Below are positions 36,637 to 47,325 of a DNA stretch of 50,444 bases, in pieces (the stretch's first letter is position 1; every line of letters begins with the position of its first letter). The DNA is from Massilia mucilaginosa (lineage in GTDB: Bacteria > Pseudomonadota > Gammaproteobacteria > Burkholderiales > Burkholderiaceae_D). Position numbers and translations under genes: made by a program. The notes under the pieces are model-generated. The model saw only the letters and a program-made list of their open reading frames with translations. It was not told the origin of the DNA and searched no databases. The stretch is from positions 1 through 50,444 of the forward strand of contig NZ_WHJH01000051.1 in assembly GCF_011682145.1 (NCBI RefSeq), read 5' to 3'.

Positions 36637-37395
36637 ATGGCCAGCGCCCTCATTGTCGACGACGAATCGCCCATGCGCGACCAGCTGCGCGCGCGCCTGG
36701 CCGAGGTGTGGCCCGACCTGCTGATCGTGGGCGAGGCGGCGAACGGGCTCGATGCCGTCAGCATGGCCGAGCAGCAACGGCCCGACATCGTCTTCCTCGA
36801 CATCCGCATGCCGGGCCAGGGCGGCATCGAAGCGGCGCGCCAGTTGTACAACCGCTGCCACATCGTGTTCGTGACCGCCTACGACCAGTACGCGCTGGAC
36901 GCCTTCGAACAGGGCGCGATGGATTACCTGCTCAAGCCCGTGGTGGCCGAGCGCCTGCGCGTGACGTGCGAACGGCTGCGCACGCGCCTGACCCGCGCGC
37001 CCGAAAACATCGGCGAGCAATTGCGCCAGCTGACCCGGATCCTGCAGCAGGGCGACGCCAAAAAACCCGCTTACCTGCGCTGGATCCAGGCGCAGGTGGG
37101 CAGCAACCTGCGCATGATCAGCACCCGCGAAATCCTGTTCTTCCAGTCCGACGACAAGTACACGCTGGTGCGGACGGCGCAGGCCGAACTGCTGATCCGA
37201 AAAACGCTCAAGGAGCTGGCCGACGAACTCGATCCCGACGAATTCTGGCGCATCCACCGCTCCACCCTGGTGCGGGTCGACGCCATCGCCGAGGTCACGC
37301 GCGACGAACGCGGTCGCCAGATGCTCAGGGTCCGCAACCATCCGGTGCTGCTGGAAGTGAGCCGCAATCACGCGCATCTGTTCCAGCAAATGTAA
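36637..37395 (+). CDS. LytR/AlgR-type response regulator (LytTR DNA-binding)
   Basis: 252 residues. The receiver domain has the phosphorylated D55 in IVFLDIRMPG, a Thr in IVFVTAYD and K100 in MDYLLKPVV. The LytTR domain (about 150-252) has EILFFQSDDKYTLVRT, then FWRIHRSTLVRVDAIAEV and LEVSRNHAHLFQQM, which bind DNA through a beta fold. Start ATG 36637 lies one base after the kinase stop, with CAGGAG upstream. Targets are not evident in the window. Confidence 0.9.
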   Translation: MASALIVDDESPMRDQLRARLAEVWPDLLIVGEAANGLDAVSMAEQQRPDIVFLDIRMPGQGGIEAARQLYNRCHIVFVTAYDQYALDAFEQGAMDYLLKPVVAERLRVTCERLRTRLTRAPENIGEQLRQLTRILQQGDAKKPAYLRWIQAQVGSNLRMISTREILFFQSDDKYTLVRTAQAELLIRKTLKELADELDPDEFWRIHRSTLVRVDAIAEVTRDERGRQMLRVRNHPVLLEVSRNHAHLFQQM

Positions 37396-37463
37396 GCGCC
37401 AGGGCCCCGATTATCCAGTACCATATAGCCTGCTTTTCCGATCACCTACCCAGGAGAAGGAAC

Positions 37464-37895
37464 ATGTCCGCAAGCCCGAAACAAACCCGCGCCAACGTCA
37501 TTCCGTGCCTGCGCTACCGCGACGCGCCGGCCGCCATCGAGTGGCTCTGCAATAACTTTGGTTTTCAAAAGCAACTCGTCGTCCCCGGCGACAACAACAT
37601 CATCCTGCATGCGCAATTGACTTTTGGCAACGGCATGGTGATGCTCGGCTCGACCTCCGCGATCGATTCCGAATACAGCAAACTGATGAAGCAGCCCGAC
37701 GAGATCGGCGGTGCCCAGACCCAGACCATCTGCGTGGTCGTCGCCGATGCCGACGCCGTCTACGAGCGCGTGCTGGCGGCGCGCGCGCAGATCGTCATGG
37801 ACCTCAAGGACGAAGACTACGGCGGGCGCAGTTTTACCTGCCGCGACCTGGAGGGCCACGTCTGGACCTTCGGCACCTACGACCCGTTCGAATAA
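37464..37895 (+). CDS. VOC-family (glyoxalase-like) protein, 143 aa
   Basis: The N-terminal VIPCLRYRDAPAAIEWLCNN, then FGFQKQLVVPG and ILHAQLTFGNGMVMLGS show the first beta-alpha-beta-beta-beta unit, and GRSFTCRDLEGHVWTFGTYDPFE the last. This is the PhnB/YycE-like VOC fold, seen in glyoxalases, resistance proteins and small-molecule binding proteins. Metal ligands cannot be assigned confidently. ATG 37464 follows CAGGAGAAGG closely. It is 35 bases before a second VOC gene, so the two may be co-transcribed. Confidence 0.8.
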   Translation: MSASPKQTRANVIPCLRYRDAPAAIEWLCNNFGFQKQLVVPGDNNIILHAQLTFGNGMVMLGSTSAIDSEYSKLMKQPDEIGGAQTQTICVVVADADAVYERVLAARAQIVMDLKDEDYGGRSFTCRDLEGHVWTFGTYDPFE

Positions 37896-37930
37896 TTCGG
37901 CCAACTAAGGCAGCCATCGAGGAGCACACC

Positions 37931-39557
<1,627 letters not shown>

Positions 39558-39962
39558 TTACTTCTTCAAGTCCCAGCCGCCGAACGCGTTCGGAAGCTGG
39601 CCGGCCGCCGTCGTTTCGAGAATGTCGCCATTCAGGTTGGTCAACACGATCGGCAGGTCGTTGCCGCCCAATTCCAGGATCACCTGGCGGCAGGCGCCGC
39701 ACGGGGCGATCGGGCCGTCGGTCTGGCCGATCACGGCCAGCGCGGCGAAGTCGCCCGGTTTGTAGCCGTGGGCGATGGCGCTGAAAAAGGCGGTGCGCTC
39801 GGCGCAGTTGCACAAGCCGTAGGACGCGTTTTCGACGTTACAGCCACGGAAAATGCGGCCGTCCTTGCATTCGAGGGCGGCGCCGACCTGGAAGTTCGAG
39901 TACGGGGTGTAGGCCAGCAGACGGGCTGCGGTGGCTTCGGTGATGAGTTTATCGTAGTTCAT
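39558..39962 (-). CDS. cdd: Cytidine deaminase
   Basis: 134 residues, the usual length of tetrameric cytidine deaminases. The zinc site is C53-A-E55 in GLCNCAERTAF with C88 and C91 in APCGACRQV, the CAE...PCxxC pattern of this class. Residues TPYSNFQVGAAL match the N-terminal signature. It converts cytidine and deoxycytidine to uridine and deoxyuridine, giving substrates to the phosphorylase next door. It lies in series with deoA (125 bases upstream, with an inverted-repeat element between) and the long deaminase. Confidence 0.93.
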   Translation of the reverse strand: MNYDKLITEATAARLLAYTPYSNFQVGAALECKDGRIFRGCNVENASYGLCNCAERTAFFSAIAHGYKPGDFAALAVIGQTDGPIAPCGACRQVILELGGNDLPIVLTNLNGDILETTAAGQLPNAFGGWDLKK

Positions 39963-39992
39963 GGGTGGTCCTTGTTGATTCCCATATCCTCA

Positions 39993-40089
39993 AAACCGTC
40001 GTTCCCGCGAAGGCGGGAACCCAAGTTCGCTCCGGAGCCAACGGCTAAGCAGATAACTTGGGCACCCGCCTGCGCGGGTGCGACGGTTT
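39993..40089. repeat. Imperfect long inverted repeat between deoA and cdd
   Basis: Left part AAACCGTCGTTCCCGC and right part ending CGACGGTTT fold back over 97 bases, with internal hairpins (CCCGCGAAGGCGGG and CACCCGCCTGCGCGGGTG). It is related to the elements at 10794 and 21758. Its right end covers two bases of the deoA stop codon, so deoA ends inside the element. Confidence 0.7.
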
Positions 40090-41410
40090 ACGGGCGGATC
40101 GTGCGGTAGATGATCGGATTCGCAGCCGGCTTGGTATCGCCAACCTTGTACGCAGCCTGCACCTCGCGCACCGCCTGTTCGGCCGCAGCCTGCGTGCGCG
40201 CGTGCACCATCGCCAGCGGCTGGCCGACCGCAATCGCATCGCCCAGCTCCACCAGATCCGTCAAACCGACCGCGAAGTCGATCGCGTCTTCCGGACGACG
40301 GCGTCCGCCACCCAGACTGACCACCGCCAGCCCAAGCCCGCGGCAATCGGTCGCTGTCGCAAAGCCGGCTTGCAGTGCCGGTACCGGCACCACGATCGGC
40401 GCCTTTTCCAGATACGCATCCGGACGCTCGACCAGATCGGCCGGGCCGCCCAGCGCCGCCACCATGCGCGAAAAGCGCTCGGCCGCTTCGCCGCAATCGA
40501 GCCCCGCCTGCAACTTGGCGCGCGCCTCGGTTTCGTTGGCGGCCAGTTTGCCCAGCACCAGCATCTCGGCGCACAGCGCCATGGTCACTTCGTGCAGGCG
40601 CGCCGGGCGCGAACGGCCGGTCAGGTAATCCATCGCCAGGCGAACTTCCAGCGCGTTACCGGCCACGGGACCGAGGGACTCGTTCATCTCGGTCAGCAGC
40701 GCCGAGGTGCGCGTGCCCGCGCCGTTACCGACAGCGACGATGCTCTCGGCCAGTTCGACCGACTTGTCGTAACTCGGCATGAATGCGCCGGTGCCGACCT
40801 TCACATCCATCACCAGCGCATCCAATCCGGCCGACAGCTTCTTCGACAGGATCGAACCGGTGATCATTGCCACCGATTCCACCGTCGCGGTGGTGTCGCG
40901 GATGCTGTAGAAACGCTTGTCCGACGGCGCCAGTTGCGCGGTCTGGCCAATGATGGCCACGCCGACGTCCTTGACGACATTGCGGAACAATTCAGGATCG
41001 GGCACGGTGCAGTAGCCGGGAATCGAATCGAACTTGTCGAGCGTGCCGCCGGTGTGGCCCAGGCCACGGCCCGAGATCATCGGCACGAAGCCGCCGCAGG
41101 CTGCGATCATGGGTCCCAGCATCAGGGACACCACATCGCCCACGCCGCCGGTCGAGTGCTTGTCGACCACGGGACCCGGCAAATTCATCGAACCCCACTC
41201 CATGACCTGGCCGGAGTCGCGCATGGCCAGGGTGAAGGCCACGCGTTCGTCCATGTTCATGTCATTGAAGAAGACGGCCATCGCGAGTGCCGCGATCTGG
41301 CCTTCGGTGACGCTGCCGTCGGTAATGCCGCGTACGAAGAACTGGATCTCTTGGGCCGAAAGAGCCCCGCCATCGCGTTTTTTGCGGATGATTTCCTGAT
41401 TTAAGAACAT
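40088..41410 (-). CDS. deoA: Thymidine phosphorylase
   Basis: 440 residues. The pyrimidine phosphorylase signature [11 protein letters not shown] is at about 82-92, and [20 protein letters not shown] follows near 115. The three-part layout (alpha domain, phosphate-binding alpha/beta domain, C-terminal pyrimidine-nucleoside phosphorylase domain with [11 protein letters not shown]) is complete. It splits thymidine and deoxyuridine with phosphate to base and deoxyribose-1-phosphate. The product feeds DeoB and DeoC in the same series, and the free base feeds the pyrimidine pathway at 17.5-27.4 kb. Confidence 0.93.
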   Translation of the reverse strand: MFLNQEIIRKKRDGGALSAQEIQFFVRGITDGSVTEGQIAALAMAVFFNDMNMDERVAFTLAMRDSGQVMEWGSMNLPGPVVDKHSTGGVGDVVSLMLGPMIAACGGFVPMISGRGLGHTGGTLDKFDSIPGYCTVPDPELFRNVVKDVGVAIIGQTAQLAPSDKRFYSIRDTTATVESVAMITGSILSKKLSAGLDALVMDVKVGTGAFMPSYDKSVELAESIVAVGNGAGTRTSALLTEMNESLGPVAGNALEVRLAMDYLTGRSRPARLHEVTMALCAEMLVLGKLAANETEARAKLQAGLDCGEAAERFSRMVAALGGPADLVERPDAYLEKAPIVVPVPALQAGFATATDCRGLGLAVVSLGGGRRRPEDAIDFAVGLTDLVELGDAIAVGQPLAMVHARTQAAAEQAVREVQAAYKVGDTKPAANPIIYRTIRP

Positions 41411-41460
41411 GTGCTGCCTCTATTTGTCATTGCTTGATATTGTCGTCACTGGCAGCAGGC

Positions 41461-43839
41461 TTACACGCCGTACGGAATCCAGACATTCTTGACCTGGCTC
41501 GCGTGAGCCAGCACTGCGCGTCCCCCGGCCTGTTTGGTGTCGTACCAGTCGCGCCCTTTGCCGCCGCCCACCCAGGTGCGCTTGAGCGATTCGGCCGACA
41601 GGCGTTCGACTTCGGCGCAGCCCTCAAGCGACCCGTCGTGGCGCCACACGGCGTCCACGTCCGAGTGCGTCGCCAGCGTCTTGGCCAGTTCGTCGGCGCT
41701 GCCGGTGATGATGTTGAGCGCACCGCCCGGCAGGTCGGACGTGTCGAGTACCTGATACAGGTCGGTCGCCGCCAGCGGATACGCTTCCGACGGCACCGCG
41801 ATCACGCGGTTACCCAGCGCCAGCGCAGGCGCCACCAGCGAGATGAAGCCGAGCAGCGGCGACTCGTTCGGGCAGATGATGCCGATCACGCCAACCGGCT
41901 CGTTCAGCGCCACGGTGATGCCGTGCATCGGCGGCTGGTGCGCCAGGCCGTCGTACTTGTCGGCCCATGCGGCGTAGTAGAACAGGCGTTCGATCGAGGC
42001 CTGGACTTCCTTCTCTGGGTTTTTGGCGCCGGTCATGGCCGCCAGTCGCGCCGCGAATTCGTCGGCGCGGATCGCCAGGTTCTCGGCGATGTAATACAAA
42101 ACCTGCGCGCGGTTGTGCGAGGTGGCCTTGGCCCAGCCGGACGCCTTGTGCGCCGCTTCCACGGCGTTGCGGATGTCCTTGCGGCCGCCCTCGCCGACGT
42201 CGCCGACAAACGCGCCGTTGGCACCATGGACCGCGCGGGTGTAGGCGCCGTCAGGGCGCGCCTGCTTGCCACCGATGTACATCTTGGCGGTGCGGTCGAT
42301 GGCGAACGGACCGGGTGCGCCGGCCGGCTTGGCCTTGCCCTTCGATTCCACCACTGGCAGCGCCGGACGCGCGTCTTCCGACAGCGCCGTCATGTACTCG
42401 TACATGCCTTCCTTGCCGCCTTCGCGGCCGAAACCGGACTCGCGGTAGCCGCCGAAGCCGCAGGCGGCGTCGAACTGGTTGGCGGTGTTAATCCACACCA
42501 CGCCAGCCTTGATCTGCGGCGCCACGTCGAGCGCGAGGCTGATCGACTCGGACCACACGCAGGCAGCCAGGCCATACACGGTGTTGTTCGCCAGCTGGAC
42601 CGCTTCGACCGGGGTGCGGAAGCTCATCGCCACCAGCACCGGTCCGAAGATTTCGGTCTGGGCGATGCCGGCCGAGGTGGAGGCGCCGGTAATCAGGGTC
42701 GGCGGGAACCACGAGCCGGTGGCAGGCAGTTCGCACGCTGGTTGATAGATGGTGCAGCCTTCGGCGCGGGCCGCTTCGACCAGGCCTTCGATGCGCTGGC
42801 GCTGGATCGGATCGACCAGCGCGCCGATGTCGACCGATTTTTCGATCGGCGAACCGAGACGCAAGTTATCCATGCGCGCGCGCAGCTTGGCGAGGAAGCG
42901 TTCTTCGATCGATTCCTGCACCAGCAGGCGCGAACCGGCGCAGCAGACTTGCCCCTGGTTGAACCAGATCGAATCGACCAGGCCTTCGACGGCGGCATCC
43001 AGATCGGCATCTTCGAACACGATGAACGGCGACTTGCCGCCCAATTCGAGCGAGAGCTTCTTGCCGCTGCCGGCAGTGGCCTTGCGGATGATGCGGCCAA
43101 CTTCGGTGGAACCGGTAAAGGCGATCTTGTCGATGCCCGCATGGTTGACGATGGCCTCGCCCACGCGGCCGTCGCCGGTGACGATGTTGACCACGCCGGC
43201 CGGCACGCCAGCCTGCTGGCAGATCTCGGCGAACAGCAGCGCCGACAAGGACGTGAATTCAGCCGGCTTGAAGACCACCGTGTTACCGGCGGCCAGCGCT
43301 GGCGCGATTTTCCAGGCCAGCATCAGCAGCGGGAAGTTCCAGGGGACGATCTGGCCCACCACGCCCACGGCGCGGTAGTCGGCAAATTCTTCCGACTGCA
43401 ACTGCGCCCAGCCGGCGTGATGGTAGAAGTGACGCGCGGCCAGCGGCAGGTCGGCGTCGCGCGTTTCGCGGATCGTCTTGCCGTTGTCGAGCGTTTCGAT
43501 GACCGCGAACAGGCGCGCATGCTTTTGCAGCAGCCGCGCCAGCGCGTACAGCACGCGCGCGCGGCCATGGCCGCCCAGCGCCACCCAGCCCGGCTGGGCG
43601 CGGCGCGCCGCTGCCACTGCGCGGTCGACATCGTCGCCGCTGGCCTGGGTCACTTGCGCCAGTTCCTTGCCGTCGGCCGGATTGGTCGTGGCGAAGGTGT
43701 CGGAGGAATCGGTCCAGGCGTTATCGATGAACAGGCCAAACCGGCGCTCATGCTGGTCCAGCCATGCTTGCGCTTCTTTGGTGCTCTCGGGTGCAGGGCC
43801 GTAGTCCATAGTTTGAAGAATCTCGTTGATTGTTGGCAT
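41461..43839 (-). CDS. ALDH16-type aldehyde dehydrogenase (double domain), 792 aa
   Basis: A complete aldehyde dehydrogenase (residues 1-490) has PWNFPLLMLAWKIAPALAAG, the general base E265 in SLELGGKS and the catalytic C299 in FNQGQVCCAG. After a Lys/Pro/Ala linker (KGKAKPAGAPG) comes a second, shorter aldehyde-dehydrogenase-like part (about 505-792) with NEPVGVIGIICPNESPLLGF but no Cys motif. This arrangement and length fit the ALDH16 family. The start at 43839 (MPTINEILQTMDYG) was taken because the longer frame has no coding look. Between deoA and deoC it most likely oxidises the acetaldehyde released by DeoC (inference). Confidence 0.85.
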   Translation of the reverse strand: MPTINEILQTMDYGPAPESTKEAQAWLDQHERRFGLFIDNAWTDSSDTFATTNPADGKELAQVTQASGDDVDRAVAAARRAQPGWVALGGHGRARVLYALARLLQKHARLFAVIETLDNGKTIRETRDADLPLAARHFYHHAGWAQLQSEEFADYRAVGVVGQIVPWNFPLLMLAWKIAPALAAGNTVVFKPAEFTSLSALLFAEICQQAGVPAGVVNIVTGDGRVGEAIVNHAGIDKIAFTGSTEVGRIIRKATAGSGKKLSLELGGKSPFIVFEDADLDAAVEGLVDSIWFNQGQVCCAGSRLLVQESIEERFLAKLRARMDNLRLGSPIEKSVDIGALVDPIQRQRIEGLVEAARAEGCTIYQPACELPATGSWFPPTLITGASTSAGIAQTEIFGPVLVAMSFRTPVEAVQLANNTVYGLAACVWSESISLALDVAPQIKAGVVWINTANQFDAACGFGGYRESGFGREGGKEGMYEYMTALSEDARPALPVVESKGKAKPAGAPGPFAIDRTAKMYIGGKQARPDGAYTRAVHGANGAFVGDVGEGGRKDIRNAVEAAHKASGWAKATSHNRAQVLYYIAENLAIRADEFAARLAAMTGAKNPEKEVQASIERLFYYAAWADKYDGLAHQPPMHGITVALNEPVGVIGIICPNESPLLGFISLVAPALALGNRVIAVPSEAYPLAATDLYQVLDTSDLPGGALNIITGSADELAKTLATHSDVDAVWRHDGSLEGCAEVERLSAESLKRTWVGGGKGRDWYDTKQAGGRAVLAHASQVKNVWIPYGV

Positions 43840-43856
43840 GACGAATCCGTTGATGT

Positions 43857-44813
43857 TTATGGTTGCGCGTGGCGATGGTTGGCCGAGTAGTTCCCGGTGA
43901 CGTAGTGTTCGAGCTGGCGCTCGATGTCGGTCAGCAGGCTCGATGCGCCGATGCGGAACAGATGCGGCTCCAGCCACTCGCGTCCCAGTTCTTCCTTCAT
44001 CAGGGTCAGGTACTGCAAGGCGCTCTTGGCACTTGAGACGCCGCCGGCCGGCTTGAAGCCGACCTGGAAGCCAGTCTGCTCATGGTATTCGCGGATCGTG
44101 CGCACCATCGTCAGGGCGACCGGAATGGTGGCGTTGACGCCTTCCTTGCCGGTCGAAGTCTTGATGAAGTCCGAGCCCGCCATCATGCACACCCACGAGG
44201 CCTTGGCCACGTTTTCCAGCGTGAGCAGGTCGCCGGTGGCGAGAATGGCCTTGACGTGCGCCTCGCCGCAGGCTTTGCGGTAGGCGACCATTTCGTCGTA
44301 CAGGGCCTGCCAGTTACCCATCAGGACGTGCTGGCGGGTGATGACGATATCGACTTCGGTGGCGCCGGCGGCGACCGACAGTTCGATCTCGCGCACCTTG
44401 GTTTCCATGCTGGCCAGGCCGGCCGGGAACGCGGTCGACACGGCGGCGATCGGCAAGCGGCCTTGCAAAATTTTGGCGGCAGGGGTGATCATCTCGTGGT
44501 ACACGCACACCGCGCCGGTGGTCAGGTTCGATACGCCCAGCGCTTCCATCAGGTCCGTGCGCAGCGGGCGCATGGCTTTCATGCACAGGCGCTCGACGCG
44601 GCCCGGCGTGTCGTCGCCGCCCAGGGTGGTCAGGTCGATGCATTGCAGCGCCTTGATCAGCCACGCGGCCTGGTATTCTTTTTTAACGGTGCGGCGATTG
44701 GCCAGGCTGGCGGCGCGGCGGTCCGACGCGTTGCGATTGACTTTGATCTGGTTGACCCAGCCGAGATCGAGGCCAACCGCCTCGTTGCGTTTGAATGCGG
44801 GATTGTGAGTCAT
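43857..44813 (-). CDS. deoC: Deoxyribose-phosphate aldolase
   Basis: 318 residues, longer than the 220-260 of many bacterial enzymes and close to the long (E. coli/eukaryote-like) class. The Schiff-base lysine is K218 in SDFIKTSTGKEGVNAT and the partner lysine K254 in FQVGFKPAGGVSS. It cleaves 2-deoxyribose-5-phosphate to glyceraldehyde-3-phosphate and acetaldehyde. Its ATG overlaps the stop of deoB by four bases (ATGA type), so the two are translationally coupled. The N-terminal 60 residues are basic and mostly helical. Confidence 0.93.
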   Translation of the reverse strand: MTHNPAFKRNEAVGLDLGWVNQIKVNRNASDRRAASLANRRTVKKEYQAAWLIKALQCIDLTTLGGDDTPGRVERLCMKAMRPLRTDLMEALGVSNLTTGAVCVYHEMITPAAKILQGRLPIAAVSTAFPAGLASMETKVREIELSVAAGATEVDIVITRQHVLMGNWQALYDEMVAYRKACGEAHVKAILATGDLLTLENVAKASWVCMMAGSDFIKTSTGKEGVNATIPVALTMVRTIREYHEQTGFQVGFKPAGGVSSAKSALQYLTLMKEELGREWLEPHLFRIGASSLLTDIERQLEHYVTGNYSANHRHAQP

Positions 44814-46003
44814 AGCAGAGCGGTTCCGTTGGAAAGTGGTTTGACGCCGAGGTGCTTGGCCAGGGTGGCGCCGATGTCGGAGAAGGTGTTCGATACCGGC
44901 AGCTCGCGCGCGGCCACGTTTGGCCCGAAGAAGATCATCGGAATGTGTTCGCGCGTGTGGTCCGAGCCCGGCCAGCTTGGGTCGCAGCCATGGTCGGCGG
45001 TGATCACCACCAGGTCGCCCTCTTGGAGCTTGGCCATGAATTCCGGCAGGCGCGCGTCCATTTCGTGCAGCGCATTCGAGTAGCCGGCCACGTCGCGGCG
45101 GTGGCCGAAGGCCTGGTCGAAGTCGACGAAGTTGACGAACGTGAGCGACTTGTCGCCAGCTTCGTCGGCCACCTTGAGCAGCGCGTCGAACAGGGCCATG
45201 TTGTCAACGCCCTTGACCACGCGCGAGATGCCCTGGGTCGCAAAAATATCGCTGATTTTGCCGAGGCCAATGACTTCTCCGCCTTCGTTTTTCACGTGGT
45301 CGAGCAGCGTCGCGCTTGGGGGCGGCACGGCGTAGTCGTGGCGGTTGCTGGTGCGGCGGTAGTTGCCGTTCTCGCCCAGGAACGGACGCGCGATCACGCG
45401 GCCGATGTTGTACGGCTTGACCAGTTCGAATGCGGCTTCGCAGACGGCGTACAGGCGCTCAAGGCCGAAGTGTTCTTCGTGCGCCGCGATCTGCATCACC
45501 GAATCACCTGAGGTGTAGACGATGATTTTGCCGGTGGCGACATGCTCGTCGCCGTGCTTGTTGATGATGTCGGTGCCGGACGCGTGGCAGTTGCCGAGGT
45601 AGCCGGCCACGCCGGTCAGTTGCTGCAGCTTGTCGGTCAGTTCGGCCGGGAAGGATGGGACGGTGCGCGGGAAGTAGCCCCAGTCGAATTCGACGGGAAC
45701 GCCGGCGATTTCCCAGTGTCCGCTCTGGGTGTCCTTGCCGGTGGAGCGCTCGCGCGCCGCGCCGTAGGCGCCGGTGAAGCCGTCGCGCTGGTTGAAGCCC
45801 GCAGCCCATTCGCCGCTGGCCAGGTGGGCGGCGGCGGCGAGGCCGAGGCGTTCGAGGTTCGGCAGCTGCATAGGCTTGCCTTGTTCGGCAGCCCAGGCGG
45901 CGATGTGGCCGAAGGTGTTGGCGCCGACGTCGCCGAATTTGTCGGCGTCTGGCGTCGCGCCAAGGCCGAAGGAATCAAGCAGGAGGATAAATGCGCGTGA
46001 CAT
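44810..46003 (-). CDS. deoB: Phosphopentomutase
   Basis: 397 residues. Start ATG 46003 gives MSRAFILLLDSFGLGATPDA, the classic DeoB start with the metal-binding aspartate. GNCHASGTDII, TSGDSVMQIAAHEE and VITADHGCDPSWPGSDHTRE supply the remaining metal ligands and the phosphorylated Thr region. It moves phosphate from C1 to C5 of ribose or deoxyribose. It lies between the purine phosphorylase gene and deoC. A repeat element at 46069-46161 separates it from the phosphorylase gene. Confidence 0.94.
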   Translation of the reverse strand: MSRAFILLLDSFGLGATPDADKFGDVGANTFGHIAAWAAEQGKPMQLPNLERLGLAAAAHLASGEWAAGFNQRDGFTGAYGAARERSTGKDTQSGHWEIAGVPVEFDWGYFPRTVPSFPAELTDKLQQLTGVAGYLGNCHASGTDIINKHGDEHVATGKIIVYTSGDSVMQIAAHEEHFGLERLYAVCEAAFELVKPYNIGRVIARPFLGENGNYRRTSNRHDYAVPPPSATLLDHVKNEGGEVIGLGKISDIFATQGISRVVKGVDNMALFDALLKVADEAGDKSLTFVNFVDFDQAFGHRRDVAGYSNALHEMDARLPEFMAKLQEGDLVVITADHGCDPSWPGSDHTREHIPMIFFGPNVAARELPVSNTFSDIGATLAKHLGVKPLSNGTALL

Positions 46004-46068
46004 GGGATCGCTCGCTTCAGAAAGGTTCAGGTACGGTAGATGTAATACAAGCCCGCTACCGTTTGCCT

Positions 46069-46161
46069 CCGTCTCCCCCGCGAAGGCGGGGGCCCATAGC
46101 ACCGATGCTTACAGGTGCTATGGATCCCCGCCAAGGGGGCCGCCCAGGCCGGGGAAGACGG
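46069..46161. repeat. Diverged inverted-repeat element upstream of deoB
   Basis: Left side CCGTCTCCCCCGC and right side ending GGGGAAGACGG can pair over 93 bases, with an inner hairpin ATAGCACC...GGTGCTAT. It is a diverged member of the family at 10794, 21758 and 39993, placed again in a gene-to-gene gap of the deo series. Confidence 0.6.
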
Positions 46162-46196
46162 TCTTAAGGGTAGTGGCATCGAGAGAACGTCGGCAA

Positions 46197-47039
46197 TCAG
46201 GCAGCGGCGCGCGGTTGTTGCGCAACGCGCTCCAGGAACGCCGGAATCAAGGCCACCAGATCCTTGGCGCCGATGGCGGCGTACTTCAAGGTCTGCTCGT
46301 GCGACAGCGGAAACGGCGACATCCCTTCCGCCAGGTTGGTGATCACCGATACGCCAACCACTTTCAAACCGCAGTGACGCGCCGACACCACTTCCGGCAC
46401 CACCGACATGCCCACCACGTCGGCACCCAGCTTGGCCATCATGCGGATTTCGGCGGCGGTCTCGAAGTTCGGACCCGGATACGCGATAAACACACCTTCA
46501 TGCAAGGTGATGCCCTTGGCGGCGGCGGTCTCCTTGACCACGTTGCGGATATCGCTGTCGTAGGCATTGGCCATGCTGAAGAAGCGCGGACCGAAACGGT
46601 CGTCGTTCGGACCAACCATCGGCGTGCCGGGCAGCCAGTTGATATGGTCGGTCAGGGCCACCAGGCTGCCGGCGTCGACTTCGGTGCGCAGCGAACCGGC
46701 GGCGTTGGTCACGAACAGCATCTCGCAGCCGAGCAGCTTCATGGTGCGCACGGCGCTGGTCATCACGCCCATGCCGTAGCCTTCGTAGAAGTGGCCGCGG
46801 CCCTTCATGCACACCACGTTCACGCCCGCCAGAGTGCCCAGCACCAGCTCACCGGCGTGACCGTGCACGGTGCTGATCGGGAAGCCAGGCAGTTCGTCGA
46901 AGCCGATCGAGACCGCGTCGGTCATCTGCTCGGCCAGCACGCCAAGGCCGGAACCGAGGATCATCGCCACGCGCGGCTCAAAACCAGGTTTGCGGGCGCG
47001 GATGATATCGGCGGCTTCGAAGGGGGTGTTGTTCGACAT
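46197..47039 (-). CDS. Purine nucleoside phosphorylase (type I trimeric)
   Basis: 280 residues. The N-terminal phosphate-binding MILGSGLGVLAEQM, GRGHFYEGYGMGV, VTNAAGSL and the purine-site segment MSVVPEVVSARHCG identify a trimeric PNP of the human/XapA/PunA class. It splits inosine, guanosine and their deoxy forms (perhaps xanthosine) with phosphate. It is the first gene of the minus-strand nucleoside series and is divergent from psuK. The upstream region 47040-47325 is AT rich and holds an inverted repeat ATGG-N6-CCAT at 47150-47163 as an operator candidate. Confidence 0.9.
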   Translation of the reverse strand: MSNNTPFEAADIIRARKPGFEPRVAMILGSGLGVLAEQMTDAVSIGFDELPGFPISTVHGHAGELVLGTLAGVNVVCMKGRGHFYEGYGMGVMTSAVRTMKLLGCEMLFVTNAAGSLRTEVDAGSLVALTDHINWLPGTPMVGPNDDRFGPRFFSMANAYDSDIRNVVKETAAAKGITLHEGVFIAYPGPNFETAAEIRMMAKLGADVVGMSVVPEVVSARHCGLKVVGVSVITNLAEGMSPFPLSHEQTLKYAAIGAKDLVALIPAFLERVAQQPRAAA

Positions 47040-47267
47040 GTGGATTCCTTATCTGTTCGGAGAGGGCGCTGCCGCGCGGCGCGCATGATGCGGGCGGCGC
47101 GGAGAATGAGTTCGCTAACTATTATAACTATGCATGATCGGTGATATGTATGGCAAATACCATTTTTCTTCCTCATTTATACGCGCAACATATAAATACA
47201 CGCTAGAATCAGTTGGCCCCTGATATTGATTCAGGCACACTATAGGAGAGCAGGACACAATCATTGA

Positions 47268-47296
47268 TTGACAGCACTAAGACATTTGTCTAACAT
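47268..47296 (+). promoter_or_regulatory. Sigma-70 promoter of psuK
   Basis: A consensus -35 TTGACA (47268-47273) is followed after exactly 17 bases by TAACAT (47291-47296). Transcription should begin near 47303, leaving a leader of about 23 bases before GTG 47326. The remainder of 47040-47267 holds no gene I can support. Confidence 0.6.
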
Positions 47297-47311
47297 CACA
47301 AACAATTGTTT
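47281..47311. promoter_or_regulatory. Candidate operator over the psuK start site
   Basis: Two palindromes sit in and just after the promoter: GACA-TT-TGTC at 47281-47290 in the spacer and the perfect 12-base AAACAATTGTTT at 47300-47311 across the predicted start of transcription. Their place is right for a repressor site. The HTH domain of the PsuK protein itself is the obvious candidate binder (inference). Confidence 0.5.
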
Positions 47312-47325
47312 AATGATTGCTTATT

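Noticed and set aside
41434-43890. An 818-codon plus-strand frame opposite the ALDH16-type gene
   Set aside because: Long only because high GC suppresses stops; no motif and typical shadow composition, while the minus strand has full ALDH motifs.
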